The notes under the pieces were generated by a model that was not told where the DNA came from, ran no database searches, and was given only the letters and a program-made list of their open reading frames with translations. A stretch of 64,000 nucleotides of DNA from Leuctra nigra (lineage: Eukaryota; Arthropoda; Insecta; Plecoptera; Leuctridae): positions 3,658,001 to 3,722,000 of the forward strand of contig OW203762.1 of NCBI GenBank assembly GCA_934045905.1, read 5' to 3'. Both the position numbers and the translations under genes were made by a program. How positions within the stretch are numbered: position 1 is the stretch's first letter; the number at the start of each line of letters is the position of its first letter. This document shows, in pieces, positions 10,365 to 20,900 of the stretch.

Positions 10365-13347
10365 TATTTCAATTTCAATTTCAATTTATTTAGTACATCT
10401 TACAATATGTAGGCTACTACAGTGGTAAGGTATAATATCAACAGTAGTAATAAAATCAGTCACATGAAGACAGCAGTATGATAATGTCCACAATAATAAT
10501 AATAGTCAAAATCATTGTAACTTGTCATAATAATAATAAAATATTCCAATATTAATGCTATTGACATAGTCACAATAATACTAAAATAATAGTATTCTAA
10601 CATTAATACTAGTGCTAAAATTGATGGTAATTTATATAGTAATCTTATAGTAAAGTAATAGAGTGGTAGAATAATAAAAGTTGCTTAATAATAGTAGTAA
10701 ATCTTAAATCTTGGGAGCCGTAAGTCACCCCGGTAGCCGCGCACTGCAATGATACGTTCTGCTGGGCCCAGGTTACTGCTTCGCCGTATCCATCATATGC
10801 CGGAAGCCAGACACCGACATATTGGTGAGATTGGATGTGATCTTGTCGTCGAGCTTGTTCCAGTCCCGAAGCGTCCTGTTTAGTTGCGAGTATTTTCCGA
10901 CGTCGGTCCTTGACCATCTCTCCGATAGCTTAGTGCTCCTGGCAGAGACGGCAACCTTGTCCAGCCATTCCCTCCATCCCTCAGTGCCAGATAACGCTCG
11001 GTGGAGGTTACAAAGTCTGGCTTTACGTCGTCTATCCTGGAGAGTTTCCCACCCGAGTATGGAAAGCATTTCTGAAGGGCTTTCCCTGATTTTCAGTGGG
11101 TCCTTTCCATCGCTGTCATCCATTCTCCATCTCCCATTTCGTCCCAGGACTCTCCGTGCCGCAAGTCTCTGGATTTGCTCCACGTCAGCGATCTCTCCGG
11201 TTCGGTAGGGGTCCCACATTGTGCCGCCGTACTCTGCGATGGGTCTTATTAAGCTGAAGTACGCCTGTTCTTTGACTTGCGTGCTGGCTCCTCGAAGCGA
11301 TCTCATGACGAAGTTCAGGTTCTTAATGGCTTTGGTGGTTACCCTATCCACCTGACGCCTCCACTCCATCCTCTCGTCGAACCAGACTCCCAGATACTTG
11401 AACCCATGTGACTGCTGCACAGTGTGGCCTTGGAGCTTGTATTCTGTGGCCCTCTTATGTTTCTTCCTTCTGAATTGGACAAGTTCACACTTGCTAAAAT
11501 TTAGTTCCATTTTGGAATGCGTCATCCAGGATGTTACTTCATCGAGGTCGTTTTGAAGCGCCTGTTCGTCCTCCTTACTTTTGATAGTTCGGTAAATGAC
11601 GCAGTCATCTGCGAAAAGGCGATTGCTGCTTTTGATATTCTGCGTCATGTTGTTAATAAATATGAGAAACAACAAGGGGCCGATCACACTCCCCTGCGGC
11701 ACGCCAGATGTTACATTGACCGTAGACGAAGTCTCACCCTCTACTCTCACTTGTTGCGTCCTATTCCTAAGCAATTCCTGGACTATGGAGACCACCGCCT
11801 TATCGTCCAGCAGGTCGTTCAGCTTCATGATCAATAGGGAGTGGGGAACCTTGTCGAACGCTTTGCTCATATCGAGGAACACTGCATCTACTTCGCCCTC
11901 ACCGTCGATCACCTCACAGAGTTCCTGGCTGAGGGCTGCCAGCTGTGTCTCGCAAGAGTGATCCTTGCGAAAGCCATGCTGGCTTGCCGAGAACCACTTT
12001 TTGTCTTCAATTACGTTGCTTATGTATTTGCATAGCACCTTCTCGAATACTTTACATATTGCACTAGTGAGACTGATGGGTCGGTAGTTATTAGTTCTAC
12101 CTCTTTCACCTCCCTTGAAGATAGGTATCACCATCGCGTTCTTCCAGTCAGTTGGTATAGATCCTTCACGTACAATTTTGTTAAATAGTGTGTCGAGGTA
12201 TATGGCAACATCTAGACCGCACTTCTTTAGAAATGTGTTTGTTAGCCCATCATTGCCAGGGGCCTTGCCATTCTTGAGTGTCTTAATCAACCTTGCGATG
12301 TTTCCTGCCCGTATGGCAAGGGGCTTGCTTCCTCTTCTCTCGCTTTCTATTGTTATATTTACAGGATCCTTCTCAGAAAATACTTTGGCGTATTGTGTGT
12401 TTAGGGCGTTCGCTTTGCTGAGGGGAGTTGAGTGGAGTTTCCCTTCGTCGTCCATTAGGCTTGGAAGCGTTCTGTCGGTTCCCTTGACGCTGCGGATGTG
12501 CCTGTAGAGCTTGTTCCATCCATCTTTCGCATCCCCTTTCATGATCGACTTGAGGTGTTTCTCTCTTGCAATTCTTTTCTCCTTATTGAGCTCCTGTCTC
12601 TTCAACTTTAGTGCATATCTGCTCATAGGCGAGAACTTGATGTTGTTGTACAATTTTCGTGCTTCCCTCTTTAGCTTAGCAATCTTCTTCCCATAGTATG
12701 GGGGGTCTTGGCTGCTTCTCATTTTCTTTCGGGGAATGAATCTCTCCATAACGTCCCTGAGAATTAATAGGAGACTCGTCCATCCTTCCTCCACCGTGCC
12801 TTCCGCAGCAGCCCATTCTGGGTATTTGCTCCAGAGCTCCTGCCTGATAGCCAATACGTTGGCATCTTTCATGCTCCACATCATTTTTGTGCTAGGGGTA
12901 GGTGCAGAGTTAGGACATTCTTCTCGTAGTTCTACAATTACCGATTTGTGGTCACTCATACCGTCCACTAATTCGCTTCTGTTTATATTACCAGCTGGCT
13001 TGACAAGTACTACGTCGAGGAGGTTACTACTACCCCATGATGTATATCTGGTGTCCTGCCTGTTTGCCAACTCGAACCCAGCATTCATGATGTTGTTCGC
13101 GGCGCGTTGAGAAGCACCCTGCATTAGGCCGGGGGTCCATGAGATGAATGGGAGATTCCAATCTCCGGCGAGCACAACCTTGTCTGCTTCTCCGTATGCC
13201 AATGCCCGGGACTCGATTTCTTTCAGGAATTTAGCACCGTCCAGGCCACTTCTGTAGCCTCCAATGATATCTATGGATTCTCTTCCAGATTTAACGCGTA
13301 TACATATGATTTCTAGGCTTTCGTCCGTCCATTTTACCCTGGCACTC
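10365..13347 (-). mobile_element. 5'-truncated non-LTR retrotransposon nested in the Gypsy integrase
   Basis: A 2983-bp insertion flanked by the 6-bp duplication TACTTC (10359-10364 and 13348-13353). Deleting it and one duplication restores an open integrase frame. On the minus strand it starts inside the endonuclease domain (5' truncation), contains one long ORF, then a 3' UTR of about 400 bp rich in AAT/TAA, and ends in a TTGAAA hexamer repeat. It shares its terminal 3' UTR block, including ACAATATGTAGG and TACTACAGTGGTAAGGTAT, with the element whose 3' end is at 49376, so the two are one family. Confidence 0.93.
10773..13346 (-). pseudogene. Endonuclease (partial) plus reverse transcriptase of a non-LTR element
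   Basis: The frame is open from the 5' junction to the stop at 10773, at least 850 codons, with no internal stops. The first about 140 codons are the C-terminal half of an AP-like endonuclease: A-G-D-W-N with the catalytic Asp/Asn pair and D-G-M-S-D-H with the final Asp-His. After a basic linker the RT domain shows N-Y-R-P-I-S-L-T, Q-H-G-F-R-K-D-H-S, D-M-S-K-A-F-D, G-V-P-Q-G-S-V-I-G-P and the catalytic F-A-D-D. It lacks the N-terminal half of the endonuclease and any ORF1, so it is dead on arrival despite the clean frame. It belongs in the broad CR1/L2/Jockey assemblage; the clade is not resolved. Confidence 0.9.
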
Positions 13348-13353
13348 TACTTC

Positions 13354-16300
13354 AATGAACCTACTGTAATAGTCTACAACTACAAATAGATGTTCACCTG
13401 AAGGCATAGGTCCCATAAAATCCATGGCAAGGTGATCCCACGGCTTGTCTGGAAGTTCTGTTCGCGTTACTGGTTCCGGTGGAACTGGTAGTCCAACCAG
13501 TTGACAACCTTTACATCGTTTGCAAAATTCCTCTACATCCTTATCCATACTAGGCCACCATACCTTGGTCCTGAGGTGTGTCTTCATTCCTGTCATTCCT
13601 AGGTGTCCCTCATGTGCCAACTCTAGAGCCTGTCGTCTGAGAGTTGTAGGTATGACGATCCGTCTGCCTCGTAGAACTATTCTTCCTACTGGACACAGTT
13701 CCTCACGAATCAGCCAGTATCCTCGGGGAGCATCTCTCCAGTTACCTGTTCGAAGACTCTCAAGAACAACTACTAGCTCTGGATCGCTGTCACTTGCACG
13801 TTCTACTTCTCTGGCAGTCATGGCATTGGGAACAGAATTTTCAGTCACCCACCTGACATGTTCCTCTTCTTCATCGACATCTCCTTTAATGCCGGGTTTA
13901 GGTTCCTTCTCCAGCAGTCTGGACAGTGGATCAGCTATGTTCGATTTCCCTGGACGGTACTTGACTTCATAGGTGTACGGCTGCATTCGAAGAACCCATC
14001 GTTCTATTCTTGCACTCGGCTTGGACCTAGTTCTGAAAATAAACTCAAGGGGTTTATGGTCAGTACACAACACAAACGGCATATTGTATATGTACTGATG
14101 GAATCTTTCGCAGGCCCATACAAGCCCCAGCGCTTCTCGTTCAGTCTGAGAATATCTTCTTTCAACACTGCTTAGTGTTCTGCTCGCATAACAAATTACT
14201 CGGGGTCCATCGCTGTGCTGTTGAACCAGGACGGCTCCGAGACCAAATGGACTAGCATCAGCTATTACCGTTGTCTTCTTCTCCTTGTCGTAGAATCCAA
14301 GGCATTCAGCTTGAGTTAATCGTCTCTTCAGCTCTTCAAACGCTGCATCCTGTTCCTTCTTCCACACAAATGTTACTCCTTTTCTAGTCAACGCTCTCAA
14401 CGGTTCAGAGATGGTAGCTAGGTCGTTGATGAATCTACCGCTGTAATTCACCAGTCCTAGGAAACTTCTGACCTCCTCTGCATTTTCTGGTTTACGGAAA
14501 TTTCTTACAGCATCAACAGACTCTTCTGTTGCCTCAATGCCGTTGCTTGTGACCCTGTGACCCATGAAAGTTACTTCACTGACTCCAAACTTGCACTTGC
14601 CTTCGTTCAAAGTCAGTCCCTTCTCTTCTAGTTTCTTCAGCACTCGTTCCAGTCTATGGTCGTGTTCTTCTTTGCTTCGCCCAAACACAATCACATCATC
14701 CTGGAAGTTACAAGCTCCTTCTTCACCTTGAAGAATCTGCTGCAATACTCGTTGAAAAATCTCGGGAGCACATCGGATGCCAAATACTAGCCTCTTGAAC
14801 CGGTGTAATCCAACGTGTGTAGCAAATGTTGTTATCTGCCTTGATTCCTCTGCTAGTTCCAACTGATGATACGCACTCGATAAATCGAGTTTGCTAAAGA
14901 ACTTACTCCCGTTCAGTTCCTGTAGCATTTCGTCAGTAGTTGGGATAGGAAATCGCTCTCGAAGAACTGCCTCATTCGCTCTTCTCATGTCTAAGCATAA
15001 TCGAATTCCCCCATCCTTCTTCTTCCTGATGACTACTGGAGATACCCATGGAGTTGGACCCTCCACTGGCTCAATTATGTCCAGCTTAGTTAACTCTTCA
15101 ATCTTCCTTTTCACTTGCTCACGAAGTTGGTACGGAACTCTATTAGTTGACAATGCGACTGGTTGTACAGTTTTATCAATCGGAATAGTAAGCTGAAAGT
15201 CTTTCAATTTTCCAATCTTATCACCGAAAACAGCAGGAAACTTCTTCACGTAGTCCACCTCTTCTTTCACTGCAGCAATCAGATCAGCACCAATTTTCAG
15301 TACCCCTACCTCCATTGAAGTTTTCTTCCCGAGCAGGGTAGGCTCTTCTTCTTCAATTACGCAGAAGTCAGCAACCGTTTCACTACTTCGTATTTTAACA
15401 ATTGCCTTGAATTTACCAATAACATTCAGGGGTATGTGATTACCATAACCGTAAAGCTTGCGGTTACTGAGCTTTGAGGTGCATTCAATATCCAATCTCT
15501 TGCACTCTTCCCAAACACTCTTGCTCATCACGTTGCACGAAGCACCAGAGTCTATTAAAACGCTTGTTTCAACTCCCCCTAAATCTATCGTTATCTTTGC
15601 AGCATCAGGCACACTGTTTCCAATAGACTTGATTACATGAAATGTATATTCTTTCTTAGGCTTACCATAGCTAGTCGTACAATCATCTGTATCATCCGAA
15701 TCCGAAGAATTAACTTGACGCACCTTCTTTTCTTCCTTCTTCTTCTTCTTATTTCCATCCTTCTTCAGGTCGTCGTCCTTCTTCCCCTGGCAGCACCGGC
15801 TGTAATGTCCCACCTTGTTGCAGTTATGACATTTTGCTTCTTTCGCGCGGCATGACGAATGGTATATTTTATGACCTACTGCGCCACAACCAAAACAAAT
15901 CATGTTGTTTTGACCACTAGTTTCAAACTTTCTTGGTTTGAAGCCTATCTTCTGAATAGTTTCTTTATGTTCCAAACTTTGACCTTGACCTTCAAGCTCA
16001 GCTGCGTGTCTGTTCGCAGCCTCCCACGCCCTACTAGTCTTGAGCACTTCTACCAAGGTCATTGCCGGACCAATTTCCAACAATTTCCTTCGTAGTTCAC
16101 GAGAATAGACCTTGTCTAGAACTTGATCCCTTATCTGATCTTCTTCTTGTGTACCAAATTCACAGGTAGTACTAATCTGCCGTAATCTAGTCACAAATCC
16201 ATCGACTGTTTCCCCCTCTTTTTGGGACATTCCACGAAGTTTTATTCGTTGCACAGGAACATTTACACCAGGCTTGAAATGGTTCGTCAAATATGCTACT

Positions 16301-16536
16301 GTCGCGGCATAAACATCAACTCCTTCGCCAGGACTGGCGGTTCCAACAATAGAAAAATACACGTCTTGCACAGCTGGTCCAGCTCTATCCAACAATAAAG
16401 CTCTACGTTGCGTCTTATTGACTATATTCTTACTATCTGCATACAGTTCAAAGGAACGTAGCCATCGCGTCCATCTTTGTCCAAGCGTGTCTGGTTCGTT
16501 CTCGCAGTCAAATGCTTTCAACCTACAGTCTTCCAT
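13354..16536 (-). pseudogene. Gypsy gag-pol: Gag, protease, RT, RNase H and integrase N-terminal part
   Basis: One long frame starts at ATG 16536, just inside the primer site. Residues 1-210 are a Gag-like capsid region; two zinc knuckles of C-x2-C-x4-H-x4/5-C type lie at about 214-250. The protease motif L-I-D-S-G-A-S is near residue 328. RT runs from about 450, with S-K-L-D-L-S-S-A-Y-H and a catalytic box F-Q-D-D (about 611) instead of the usual Y-x-D-D. RNase H shows D-A-S-P-F-G-L-G-A near 759. The integrase HHCC zinc domain is near 975-1012, and its first catalytic Asp lies in M-D-F-M-G-P. The frame enters the nested element at 13353, so the last about 15 codons down to 13291 are foreign. 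Gag and Pol share a single frame with no stop or shift between them. Confidence 0.93.
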
Positions 16537-16596
16537 AATGACGTTAGAATAATCTTACTTCTTACTTGACAAGATGTGGCTTCCTTTTCATTCAAT

Positions 16597-16610
16597 CATC
16601 CTCGTCGCCA
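16597..16610 (-). other. Primer binding site, tRNA-Ser
   Basis: Two bases inside the 5' LTR, the minus strand reads TGGCGACGAGGATG. This is the exact complement of the 3' end of eukaryotic tRNA-Ser(GCU), CATCCTCGTCG plus CCA, as I know that tRNA. It would prime minus-strand DNA synthesis of the Gypsy element. Confidence 0.85.
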
Positions 16611-16612
16611 CT

Positions 16613-16773
16613 TGTAGTGATTTGTAAGTGATTACATGGTGTAACAAATAAAGACATGTGCATCTACAATAATTCACTCCGTTTATTCGGCCATCTTCCT
16701 TACATCTTCCTCTGCTCACCGCCTGCTATCATGTCGTATCCTTCCTCGGCTCACAGCCTTGTAGGATACTACA
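16613..16773 (-). repeat. 5' LTR of the Gypsy element (161 bp)
   Basis: Same length as the LTR at 9130-9290 and nearly identical; followed by the target duplication CGTGT. The LTR is very short, with little room for a U3 promoter. An AATAAA polyadenylation signal is seen only on the opposite strand (ACAAATAAAG near 16644), not on the element's own sense strand. Confidence 0.93.
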
Positions 16774-16778
16774 CGTGT

Positions 16779-17748
16779 GTTGCAGCGCGCGCTGTGTGTT
16801 TAACATGCATTGCTTCAATATCGCGGATGGAGGAGGAATGTGTGAGATGTGACTTGGCAACAATGTCTGAACAAGACACAACATTGTGATTGATTGGGAA
16901 TTGCGTGAGATTTATTTCGCATATCTAACTATTGGGAATTTCATGGGATTTATTCCTCATTTCTGTATTTTGTTTGCTATTTACAAAATAAATTTGTTTT
17001 TAGCATTGTGTTTTATACAGTTTGCGTTTCTATTTCTGTTTGATAGAAACATTGGTCTTGAATCTGCTTCGTAATATCACACATTTATCAGGACATTCGC
17101 TTGCTAATGTGGCTGATGTGTTGCATTTTAATTGCCCCGATGGCTTATCGAATGATATCCGTGAAATATCGGTTTTAATCATAGTTTATTGATCAGCATA
17201 TGTTAGCATTAGGTATGTTTAGTACGAATAAGTTATAATATATAAGTAGTGCGTTATTGTTAGTATAACTAGTTATAATATAGGTGGCATGTTATTTTGA
17301 GAAATTCTATGAAAAATTATCTTGATAATAAATTATAATCTAAATACATTAGTCATCATACATAATAATACGTTCAATTATATAGATGTAATAAGATTGA
17401 AAACCTCAGACTCGCTCTACATGTGTTAATATTAATTAATATTACTATTTAATATTACATACTACAGATTATTAATATTAATTGATTATTTTAAAATGTT
17501 ATTCCAGTTCACATTCCCTCGTAAAATTCAAATTCACATTTCCTGAAATTGCAAACGAACAGATTCAACTTTCAAAGCTCAAGTCTATACCTACATTAGA
17601 GTCAGTTATAATGAAGTCTATAGTAATAAGATGTCATTTCGTATGAAAGTTGCTCATGCAACTGGGGCAGACGAACTCGTCACACTTCTCACAAACAAAC
17701 CGGGTTGCGACTTTGCGTATATTTAGAGCATTTCATTTGCTGAATTTG
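16779..17748. other. AT-rich DNA without a recognisable gene
   Basis: Short plus-strand ORFs (16656-16889, 16886-17074) contain a hydrophobic stretch but overlap LTR sequence or AT-rich DNA and show no motif. No repeat or RNA gene is seen. Confidence 0.5.
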
Positions 17749-19033
17749 GTACCGTAGAATGGGGTGACTTTAGCCCAGTGGGGTGACTTTGGCCCAAAGT
17801 CAGTAGGATTGTTTCCGATTTTTTTTACATGTTTTAAGACAAAAATTATTATACATATTAAATATGTATTGAGATCTAGACATCTTAGCAATCAGTATTA
17901 TGTAGAAAAAATAATTAAAAGTTCCATACCCATCCCAGAAAAAAATATTGAAAAGATAAGCAGAAAATTTGAAATTTTGAAGCTCCCGCACTTCCTATTG
18001 CCACTCCCATATAATGACGTCACTATTTTTTTTTAATTTTTTTTCCGGCCGGCAACTCTGTTTTACTAAATATTTGGTTGAGTCACATGTCCCACCCTGA
18101 ATAGTTGGCGGGAAAGGGGGTGGGCCAAAGTCACCCCTCTTCAAATTCTAAGAATTGGGGTGACTTTGGCCCACCCTTTGACCTTTCTTAGCAGGTTGCT
18201 GGCACTCTTTAAGAACAAACCACTGGACACACAGTATCTTTTTCTCTGGCTGTAGAGTTAATAATATAATTTGAAAATAAATTAATTTGGAAAATGTAGT
18301 TTTCATTCTTAAAATAACAAATTTAACAGTAATTTACTTTTTATGTTGACCAAAGTTATTCAGGTAATAAAATATTTTAAATTAGGTACAAAAATATTAC
18401 ATAAAAAATATATGAAATATGAATTTATCCTAATTTGTATATTTTTATTTTTTATATTGAATTTTTATTTATTTATATTGTTGATCAAAGTTATTCAGCT
18501 AATAAAATATTATAAATTAAAAAAATATTACGTAAAAAATATGAAATATGAATTTATCCTAATTTGTATTATTTGTATTTTTAATATTGAATTTTTATTT
18601 ATATATATTGTTGACCAAAGTTATCCAGCTAATAAAATATTTTAAATTAAAAAAATATTACATAAATATTTAAAAAATATGAAATATGAATTTAAATCAA
18701 ATAATATTAGAAATTAAATATGAATATAGTATTCTAAAGTTATTCTAATAACTACACATGCTTCAACTCAGTCCCAATGGACATTTTCTATCCATTTCCT
18801 ATGTAAATATGACATGGGCCAAAGTCACCCCGAACAGCGGGGTGACTTTGGCCACCCCTTTTTTAATTAATTGTGGTTAATTGGTGCATGTAAAAATTTA
18901 AGTAGCAAACTTATTCTATAAATCTAACTAAGAAGTAATATCTATGAAAAAAAATTATGATCAAGGCCATATTTCAAGAGATATGAACAGCTGAAATTGA
19001 AAAGTGGGCCAAAGTCACCCCATTCTACGGTAC
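17749..19033. mobile_element. Non-coding foldback/MITE-like element with GGGGTGACTTTGGCCC repeats
   Basis: The ends form an inverted repeat: GTACCGTAGAATGGGGTGAC at 17749 and its exact reverse complement ending at 19033. Inside, the 16-bp phrase GGGGTGACTTTGGCCC or its complement recurs about seven times, near 17760 (one change), 17780, 18118, 18158, 18815, 18839 and 19008. Two of these are paired head-to-head as hairpins; the one near 18815-18855 has a 15-bp stem and a short loop. No coding capacity is apparent, as the ORFs are AT-rich noise. A TIR-bearing non-autonomous DNA element is the simplest explanation. Confidence 0.7.
18345..18720. repeat. Tandem repeat, 130-135 bp, three copies
   Basis: Units begin with GTTGACCAAAGTTATTCAG or close variants at 18345, 18480 and 18610. 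Each continues with TAATAAAATAT, an AT-rich block and TATGAATTTATCCTAATTTG; the third copy is degraded. The array forms the centre of the element at 17749-19033. Confidence 0.85.
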
Positions 19034-19383
19034 AAGTTTGAGGATTGTTTGTAGTCACTTTTTCGAGTTTTGCAATCGCCCTAGAACTATTTACATTTCA
19101 TTTAAAAGTCAAAACACTATTCTATGATAACAACTACTTATAAAAATAATGATATTATAAACTTATTTTATGGTTGATGACCGTCAACAGACGGTAGAAG
19201 CTTAACTCAAGAAATTCCAACTTAAATGCAATTGATTCTGCTTTGGACTTCATATAGATGGAACTAAATTGATTGCAATAATCTGTCTATGAAAGTATAT
19301 AATAACATCTCGGCATATTACCTACTTCACTAAAAAAATAATACACAAATACAACACAGATAAACAGATGAGAGAAAGTTGCC

Positions 19384-19623
19384 TTAGTGTCCAGCGCCAT
19401 GTGATTTAGCATATTGTTCTACGTTTGCAGCCACACTTGAACTTAAAATATGTTTACGCTTCTTGATATGTTTAGAAGAACTTGCCAATGGCGGTCTTCC
19501 CATTGCAAGTCTCCTGGATCCACGGGAAACTCCGTCTCGCCGCCTGGAGATTGATGTCGGCTGAACGGAGATTCTACGGCCTTGCTTCCGAGAGCCCGAG
19601 AGCGCTGCGTTGACGTGGATCAA
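19384..19623 (-). pseudogene. C-terminal fragment of a transposase-like protein, possibly MULE/SWIM type
   Basis: A 79-codon open segment ends in K-S-H-G-A-G-H and contains R-R-I-S-V-Q-P-T-S-I-S-R-R and G-R-P-P. I associate this Arg/Pro-rich tail with C-termini of insect MULE/SWIM-type transposon proteins, but the attribution is from memory. Nothing upstream in the same frame supports a longer gene, so it is probably a fragment. Confidence 0.35.
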
Positions 19624-19822
19624 GGAGCCAATCAGCTGGTTCTCAGAGGTAATCTTGCTCAGCTCCTTAAGGCGTTTCCTGCGATGAGCTAAATTGGCGA
19701 ATTTTTTACTTTGACAATTAATTGTGGCCTAACCTGGACACTTACAACAATATAAAAGGTGTCAATCCCGCCGGGCATTATCTGGCTATTTTTTGATATT
19801 AATTGAGTTCTACCAACTTGCC

Positions 19823-20900
19823 CTAATAGACAACATTCAAAATTCACTGCGCATGCGCGACGTGCCGTGATGCATGTTGGGCTTAGGATGTGAAGAGTTT
19901 GACAGCTGCCTGGTTGACAGTGCTGAGATGCATAAAGGAAGAATGTTTTTCGGTGTTTGTTATGTTATATCATCTCTGTATTTAAATGTAACTAATTTTA
20001 TTGGTATTCAACATTATTTTATGAATAATACTAAGAATAGCAGATCGTACGGAACAGTGTGTTGTGTTCCATTGAGCAAAAATAACACTAAATTTAGCCG
20101 TGAAGTGTCGTTTCACTACTTTCAAGGGACATTGATTTGAAGAAAGAATGAGGCGTGTGAGGCGAATTGGATCTCAGGGAAAATGTAGTAAATGGTCCCC
20201 TATTAAGAACCACAGAATATGTGGTGCACATTTTAACAAATCTGGTTATAAGAAATATGAAGAAAAATTGCCCTGTTTTTCCCCTAACAAAATGAATAAA
20301 TGAATAAACCGAAATGAATAACCAATAGGTCAGATTGATTTGTTAATTAGTTATGTATACAGGAACATACTTTGTCACATTTTGTCAGAATTTCTGACAA
20401 AAATAAGATTTTCGGCTACCTACAAATGTCCTGTTTGTTAAGAGGAAAAATAACTTGAATACCCCTGAAAGCGATAAATATGATTTCAAGCCCAGGCTAA
20501 TAATATCTACAATATTGGATTTACATCTTACACTAAAAATTTTCAACAAAAACATAATTTATTGCGTCTTATCCATTCTTTCTTCAAATCAACGTCCCTT
20601 GAAAGTATTGAAACAACACTTCACGGCTAAATTTAGTGTTATTTTTGCACAATGGAACACAACACATTGTTCCGTACGATCTGCTATTCTTAATATTATT
20701 CATAATTATGTTGAATACCACTAAAATTAGTTACATTTATATACAGAGAGGATATAACATAATAAACACCGAAAAACATTCTTCCTTTATGCATCTTAGC
20801 ACTGTCAACCAGGCAGCTGTCAAACTCTTCACATCCTAAACCCAGAATGCAATGTTGATAGTTGTAGATGGCGCTCGGGGTTTAAAATGTTGTCTATTAG
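19823..20900. mobile_element. THAP-bearing foldback element with long inverted repeats
   Basis: Terminal CTAATAGACAACATT at 19823 is matched in inverse orientation at 20886-20900. Inward, the region around 19878-20135 is repeated in reverse complement at about 20583-20842 with few differences; for example, GAGTTTGACAGCTGCCTGG pairs with CCAGGCAGCTGTCAAACTC. The roughly 450-bp centre encodes the second half of a THAP zinc finger. THAP domains are found in P-element transposases, so this looks like a foldback derivative of a P-type element; no transposase core is left. No clear 8-bp target duplication is seen. Confidence 0.75.
20043..20285 (+). pseudogene. THAP zinc-finger domain fragment
   Basis: The first half lies at the end of ORF 19874-20140: a C-C-V-P-L-x-K-N-N segment, then V-S-F-H-Y-F. 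After a frame change near 20130 the plus strand reads K-W-S-P-I-K-N-H-R-I-C-G-A-H-F followed by S-G-Y. Together these show the THAP order: a Cys pair near the start, a Trp, then C-x2-H-F. The frame break makes it non-functional. Confidence 0.55.

Larger units (their letters stand above)
9130..16773 (-). mobile_element. Gypsy-type LTR retrotransposon with a nested non-LTR insertion
   Basis: A 7.6-kb structure bounded by two 161-bp LTRs of equal length, starting TGTAG and ending CTACA, and flanked by the 5-bp direct repeat CGTGT (9125-9129 and 16774-16778). On the minus strand the order is LTR, tRNA-Ser primer site, gag-protease-RT-RNase H-integrase in one frame, polypurine tract, LTR. This is the Gypsy (Ty3) order. 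Removing the non-LTR element at 10365-13347 leaves an element of about 4.65 kb with a continuous pol. The LTRs differ at only a few positions (for example AGATGGAG versus ACATGGTG), so the insertion is fairly young. A serine-tRNA primer is typical of the Mag lineage, but I would not fix the lineage without a tree. Confidence 0.93.

Noticed and set aside
10822..12696. Series of plus-strand ORFs opposite the RT gene
   Set aside because: Antisense shadows of a long, conserved RT frame; same for those opposite 50476-51912, 53103-56168 and 13354-16536.
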